The position numbers and the translations under genes were made by a program. A stretch of DNA of 8,952 nt. Source: an uncultured Akkermansia sp. Its GTDB lineage: Bacteria; Verrucomicrobiota; Verrucomicrobiia; Verrucomicrobiales; Akkermansiaceae. The stretch spans positions 1 to 8,952 of the forward strand of contig CANPXA010000061.1 in NCBI GenBank assembly GCA_947585525.1, given 5' to 3'. This document shows positions 7,209 through 8,952 of this stretch, piece after piece (positions within the stretch are counted from its first letter, which is position 1; the number at the start of each line of letters is the position of its first letter). The notes beneath the pieces were generated by a model. It was not told the origin of the DNA, searched no databases, and worked only from the letters and a program-made list of their open reading frames with translations.

Positions 7209-7682
7209 TCACCAGCGGAAATGGGCAAAGGCGCGGTTGGCTTGAGCCATTTTATGGACATCATCGCGCTTGCGCACAGCGGCACCCTGATTGGACGCGG
7301 CTTCCTTGATCTCGTTGGCCAAAGCCTTCGCCATGGGCACCCCTTTGCGGTTGCGAGCGAAACCGATGATCCACCGCATCGCCAAAGCCTCCGAACGCTC
7401 CGGAGCAACCTCCAACGGCACCTGGTAGGTGGCGCCACCCACGCGGCGGCTCTTCACTTCCACGCGCGGTTTTGCGTTCTCAATGGCGCGGGTAAGCACT
7501 TCGAGAGGGCTTACCATATCCGCCCCCTCGTTCGCCAAATCAATCGCGCGGTACACGATGCGCTCCGCAAGCGACTTCTTGCCGCCCAACATCACCTTGC
7601 CAATTAAGCGACCGACCAGCGCAGAATCGTAGCGAGAATCGTGGCGCTCTATCTTCTTATAAACACGTTTACGACGAGCCAT
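7209..7682 (-). CDS. rpsG: 30S ribosomal protein S7
   Basis: S7 is the primary assembly protein of the 30S head and contacts E-site tRNA. The 157-aa product has the family's helical core and the beta-ribbon KPRVEVKSRRVGGATYQVPL (about 71-90), then ALAMRWIIGFARNR and the C-terminal AVRKRDDVHKMAQANRAFAHFRW, all typical. In E. coli S7 represses its operon through a roughly 100-base site between rpsL and rpsG. Here that spacer is only 31 bases, so that site is absent in its E. coli form. The leader ending AAGAACA before the ATG is A-rich and has no Shine-Dalgarno. The stop TGA overlaps an unused GTG (GTGA) of the extended fusA frame. Confidence 0.97.
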   Translation of the reverse strand: MARRKRVYKKIERHDSRYDSALVGRLIGKVMLGGKKSLAERIVYRAIDLANEGADMVSPLEVLTRAIENAKPRVEVKSRRVGGATYQVPLEVAPERSEALAMRWIIGFARNRKGVPMAKALANEIKEAASNQGAAVRKRDDVHKMAQANRAFAHFRW

Positions 7683-7713
7683 TGTTCTTAGTTGGTTAAA
7701 AGTTTATCTCAAA

Positions 7714-8115
7714 TCACTTTTTCTTAGCCGGTGCAGCTGCTCCTTCCTTCGGACGCTTCGCACCGTACTTCGAGCGTCCACGGCGTCTCTTATCCACTCC
7801 CAGACAGTCCAAAGCCCCACGCACAATGTGGTAACGCACACCCGGCAAGTCCTTCACACGACCGCCGCGCACCAGCACGATGGAGTGTTCTTGCAAGTTA
7901 TGTCCCTCACCGCCGATGTAGGCAATGACTTCTTCCCCGTTGGTCAAGCGCACCTTCGCCACCTTTCGAAGTGCAGAGTTCGGTTTTTTCGGCGTACGGG
8001 TCATCACTTGAAGGCAAACCCCGCGACGCTGCGGACAGCTATGAAGAGCGCGTGACTTCGACTTCTCTTCCGGCATGGTGCGTCCCTTACGGACGAGCTG
8101 ATTGATGGTCGGCAT
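7714..8115 (-). CDS. rpsL: 30S ribosomal protein S12
   Basis: S12 lies at the decoding centre and monitors codon-anticodon pairing. The 133-aa product (E. coli 124) contains MPTINQLVRKGR, CPQRRGVCLQV, TPKKPNSALRKVAKVRLTNG (41-60), GEGHNLQEHS and RGGRVKDLPGVRYHIVRG (83-100). The lysines altered in streptomycin-resistant mutants are wild type (Lys43 and Lys88), and the Asp that RimO methylthiolates is present (Asp89). The C-terminus adds an Ala/Lys tail (EGAAAPAKKK) beyond the usual KRPK end. It is the first gene of the cluster, with an AGGA six bases before the ATG, and is preceded by a leader of about 140 bases and a good promoter. Confidence 0.98.
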   Translation of the reverse strand: MPTINQLVRKGRTMPEEKSKSRALHSCPQRRGVCLQVMTRTPKKPNSALRKVAKVRLTNGEEVIAYIGGEGHNLQEHSIVLVRGGRVKDLPGVRYHIVRGALDCLGVDKRRRGRSKYGAKRPKEGAAAPAKKK

Positions 8116-8257
8116 GATATCCTGCTAGTTTATTAGTTCTCAGGCTCTGCCGCGAATTCACCAAATCCCTCTCTCAGCGAGAGAAATCTGCCGTTTTTCC
8201 GGCGGCTTGCCCGATAGTTTCCCTCGCTTTTCGCACGTTCCATGCGGCCGGAGGGGG
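8116..8257 (-). promoter_or_regulatory. Putative structured 5' leader of the rpsL cluster
   Basis: The predicted transcript start lies about 140 bases before rpsL. The leader holds three small inverted repeats: CGCA/TGCG around a 7-base loop (8232..8246), GCCG/CGGC around 6 bases (8190..8203), and TCTCTC/GAGAGA around 3 bases (8170..8184). It also contains an open frame of 36 codons from the ATG at 8243 to a TAA at 8133, ending 17 bases before the rpsL start, with a second in-frame stop (TAATAA). That frame lacks a Shine-Dalgarno and uses AGA and CGG arginine codons, unlike the neighbouring genes, so it may not be translated. Whether the leader binds a ribosomal protein is unknown. Confidence 0.4.
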
Positions 8258-8263
8258 AGCCAC

Positions 8264-8291
8264 ATTCTACTCTTTTTTCCCTTCCTGGCAA
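8264..8291 (-). promoter_or_regulatory. Sigma70-type promoter of the rpsL cluster
   Basis: On the minus strand TTGCCA (8291..8286, five of six matches to TTGACA) is followed after 16 bases by TAGAAT (8269..8264, five of six to TATAAT). The predicted start is near 8257. Upstream of the -35 box, 8292..8335 is A/T-rich with runs of A on the transcribed strand (for example GAAAAAAATG), resembling an UP element. The bases after the -10 box (GTGGCTCC) are GC-rich, as at growth-rate-controlled promoters of proteobacteria; applying that here is inference. It is the best promoter found upstream of rpsL, and no gene lies between it and rpsL. Confidence 0.7.
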
Positions 8292-8335
8292 GTCTTTTCT
8301 TCCAAAATCTTCATTTTTTTCAAAATTATTCAAGG

Positions 8336-8347
8336 ACAGTTTACTGT
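8336..8347. promoter_or_regulatory. Short inverted repeat upstream of the rpsL promoter
   Basis: ACAGT and ACTGT are perfect inverted arms around TT, about 45 bases upstream of the rpsL -35 box. The position would suit a protein-binding site, but the arms are short and no regulator is recognised. The rest of 8348..8467 holds no gene I can support, only AT-rich DNA and a run of six C at 8365..8370. Confidence 0.2.
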
Positions 8348-8467
8348 TCAGCCCACGTCGACCACCCCCCTATTTACGAAATGCCGGAAGAAATCAATCT
8401 GTTCTAAATTAATGATAATTATTTTGTTATGCGTCTATATTTTTGCGTCGTGTCCACTGACCGACAT

Positions 8468-8496
8468 CTGACAAACCCGTTTAACAACCATATATC
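8468..8496 (+). promoter_or_regulatory. Candidate promoter for the small plus-strand ORF
   Basis: CTGACA (8468..8473, five of six to TTGACA) is separated by 17 bases from TATATC (8491..8496, four of six to TATAAT). A start near 8503 would place the ATG at 8532 about 30 bases into the transcript. The -10 match is only fair and the region is AT-rich. The main support is its position relative to the ORF and the hairpin after it. Confidence 0.4.
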
Positions 8497-8531
8497 AAAC
8501 ACAACCCACACGGGTCTCGTCCCACAATGGT

Positions 8532-8723
8532 ATGGAGGAACATGACGAGAAATGGGCGTCCAATCTCAGCGAGCCCTACAACCTGCGCAAGGCGGACAGC
8601 CTGCACACGCGAGAACTGGGTTACACGCTCAACATGATGTACACACTCTACTACGAGATGCCTGATACAGGTGCTGCGCCTCTTTCCTTTCCCGAAAATA
8701 CCGAGCCTGAACAGGCACAATGA
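8532..8723 (+). CDS. Small acidic hypothetical protein
   Basis: I do not recognise this 63-aa protein. It is the only plus-strand frame in the window with a credible case. It has about 12 acidic and 4 basic residues, a Tyr/Met-rich central stretch (GYTLNMMYTLYYEM, residues 30-43) and a Pro/Glu-rich end. There is no signal peptide or membrane segment. Codons in the first two thirds favour C or G in third position (CTG, CTC, TAC, AAC, GAG, GCG), as expected of real coding sequence. The frame upstream of the ATG, open back to 8472, does not show that bias. No Shine-Dalgarno precedes the ATG. A promoter-like pair lies 36 bases upstream and a strong hairpin begins 5 bases after the stop. It could be a small gene, the remnant of a longer one, or a small RNA gene. 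It runs divergently from rpsL. Confidence 0.45.
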   Translation: MEEHDEKWASNLSEPYNLRKADSLHTRELGYTLNMMYTLYYEMPDTGAAPLSFPENTEPEQAQ

Positions 8724-8728
8724 CCACG

Positions 8729-8753
8729 GCAAACGCATTAAAAATGCGTTTGC
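8729..8753 (+). terminator. Hairpin terminator after the small plus-strand ORF
   Basis: GCAAACGCAT and ATGCGTTTGC form a perfect 10-bp stem around a 5-base loop (TAAAA), five bases after the TGA at 8721..8723. It is followed by TATTTACGATTT, a weak T-rich stretch on the plus strand. There is no T-tract on the minus side, so it fits plus-strand termination better. The poor T-tract lowers confidence in true Rho-independent action. Confidence 0.55.
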
Positions 8754-8755
8754 TA

Positions 8756-8783
8756 TTTACGATTTACGATGGACGATTTACGA
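8756..8783. repeat. 7-bp tandem repeat, four copies
   Basis: Four adjacent heptamers are seen: TTTACGA (8756..8762), TTTACGA (8763..8769), TGGACGA (8770..8776) and TTTACGA (8777..8783). A decayed fifth unit, TTTCAGG, follows. Three copies are identical and one differs at two bases. The repeat starts three bases after the hairpin at 8729..8753. It lies in non-coding DNA and has no known function. Confidence 0.8.
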
Positions 8784-8797
8784 TTTCAGGGAATTCG

Positions 8798-8835
8798 CGC
8801 GCCGGGGGCGCGGGAGATGCGATGCAAATGCATCG
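8798..8835. repeat. Two adjacent short inverted repeats
   Basis: CGCGCC/GGCGCG form a 6-bp GC-only stem around GGG (8798..8812). CGATGCA/TGCATCG form a 7-bp stem around AA (8820..8835). A third, CATGG/CCATG around 5 bases, lies at 8874..8888. None is followed by a T-tract on either strand, so they are not evident terminators. Clustered with the heptamer array they may belong to an interspersed repeat or a structured RNA. Confidence 0.5.
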
Positions 8836-8858
8836 GTAGTAGGTAAAAAACGTGATGA

Positions 8859-8952
8859 CTACTTAGAATGGTTCATGGTAACGCCATGCCGTCTCCCCGG
8901 TTTTGCGACATTGACGCTTCGGCACCACACTACCTCAGCGCCCTGCGGGCAA
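8859..8952. other. Open frame to the window edge on both strands, origin unclear
   Basis: On the plus strand an ATG at 8868 opens a frame (MVHGNAMPSPRF at its start) that stays open for 28 codons to the edge. In the same codon register on the minus strand, a frame enters from the edge and ends at a TAG at 8861..8859 (last residues GVTMNHSK). Either could be the edge of a real gene; both could also be chance openings in a repeat. No Shine-Dalgarno or promoter decides it, and I recognise neither product. Confidence 0.25.

Noticed and set aside
7185..7222. Possible attenuator between rpsG and fusA: TCCGC/GCGGA arms followed by TTTTTT on the minus strand.
   Set aside because: The stem is only five base pairs with a loop of about 20 bases, and the upstream arm is the conserved 3' end of the S7 coding sequence. 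It is too weak to call.
4921..7245. A 774-codon open frame on the plus strand opposite fusA.
   Set aside because: It is antisense to the whole of EF-G. Its product shows no recognisable family and is rich in His, Val and Arg, as expected from the complement of biased codons. It is a codon-bias shadow.
8370..8379. The 10-mer CTATTTACGA occurs here and again at 8753..8762.
   Set aside because: One shared 10-mer in two AT-rich non-coding stretches several hundred bases long is not rare enough to claim a repeat.
8408..8426. A Fur-box-like AT-rich sequence containing ATGATAAT.
   Set aside because: It matches about 14 of 19 consensus positions, but the surroundings are very AT-rich and neither divergent gene suggests iron control, so chance is a sufficient explanation.
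8481..8738. An 85-codon minus-strand frame overlapping the small plus-strand ORF.
   Set aside because: Its codon pattern is the complement of the better-supported plus-strand frame, it has no promoter, and it begins inside the hairpin stem.

Overview
The window is a ribosomal-protein and elongation-factor gene cluster, read almost wholly on the minus strand, followed at its right end by about 840 bases of mostly non-coding or poorly recognisable DNA. In order of transcription (right to left) the genes are rpsL, rpsG, fusA, rpsJ, rplC, rplD, rplW, rplB, rpsS, an unrecognised 235-codon gene, rplV and the 5' part of rpsC, which runs off the left edge. This is the classical 'str' operon joined directly to the S10 operon. 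There is no tuf gene between fusA and rpsJ, and only 39 bases separate them, so S10 has no separate leader.

The organism is a bacterium. The S10, S12, L2 and EF-G sequences, the rpsL-rpsG-fusA-rpsJ order and the moderately high GC content suggest the PVC superphylum, most likely a Verrucomicrobiota member near Akkermansia. That placement comes from memory of family sequences and was not computed. Most start codons here lack a Shine-Dalgarno sequence; clear ones precede only rplD, fusA and, more weakly, rpsL.

The most unusual item is the gene at 1104..1811, inserted between rpsS and rplV, one of the most conserved gene pairs in bacteria. It is in the same orientation with short spacers, so it is probably co-transcribed. 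It encodes a predicted exported protein: signal peptide, long coiled coil and a C-terminal beta-rich domain. It does not look like a ribosomal or translation protein.

A good sigma70-type promoter (8264..8291, minus) drives the cluster. It is followed by a leader of about 140 bases that holds three small hairpins and a possible 36-codon leader ORF. Further right, on the plus strand, a promoter-like pair, a 63-codon ORF with coding-like codon use and a 10-bp hairpin immediately after its stop form a compact candidate gene. The last 200 bases hold a 7-bp tandem repeat, three short inverted repeats and a stretch open in the same codon register on both strands up to the window edge. These may be the end of an interspersed repeat or another gene.

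Functionally, the cluster supplies the 30S head and decoding-centre proteins S12, S7, S10, S19 and S3, the 50S proteins L3, L4, L23, L2 and L22, and the translocase EF-G. It is a growth-rate-controlled translation operon.
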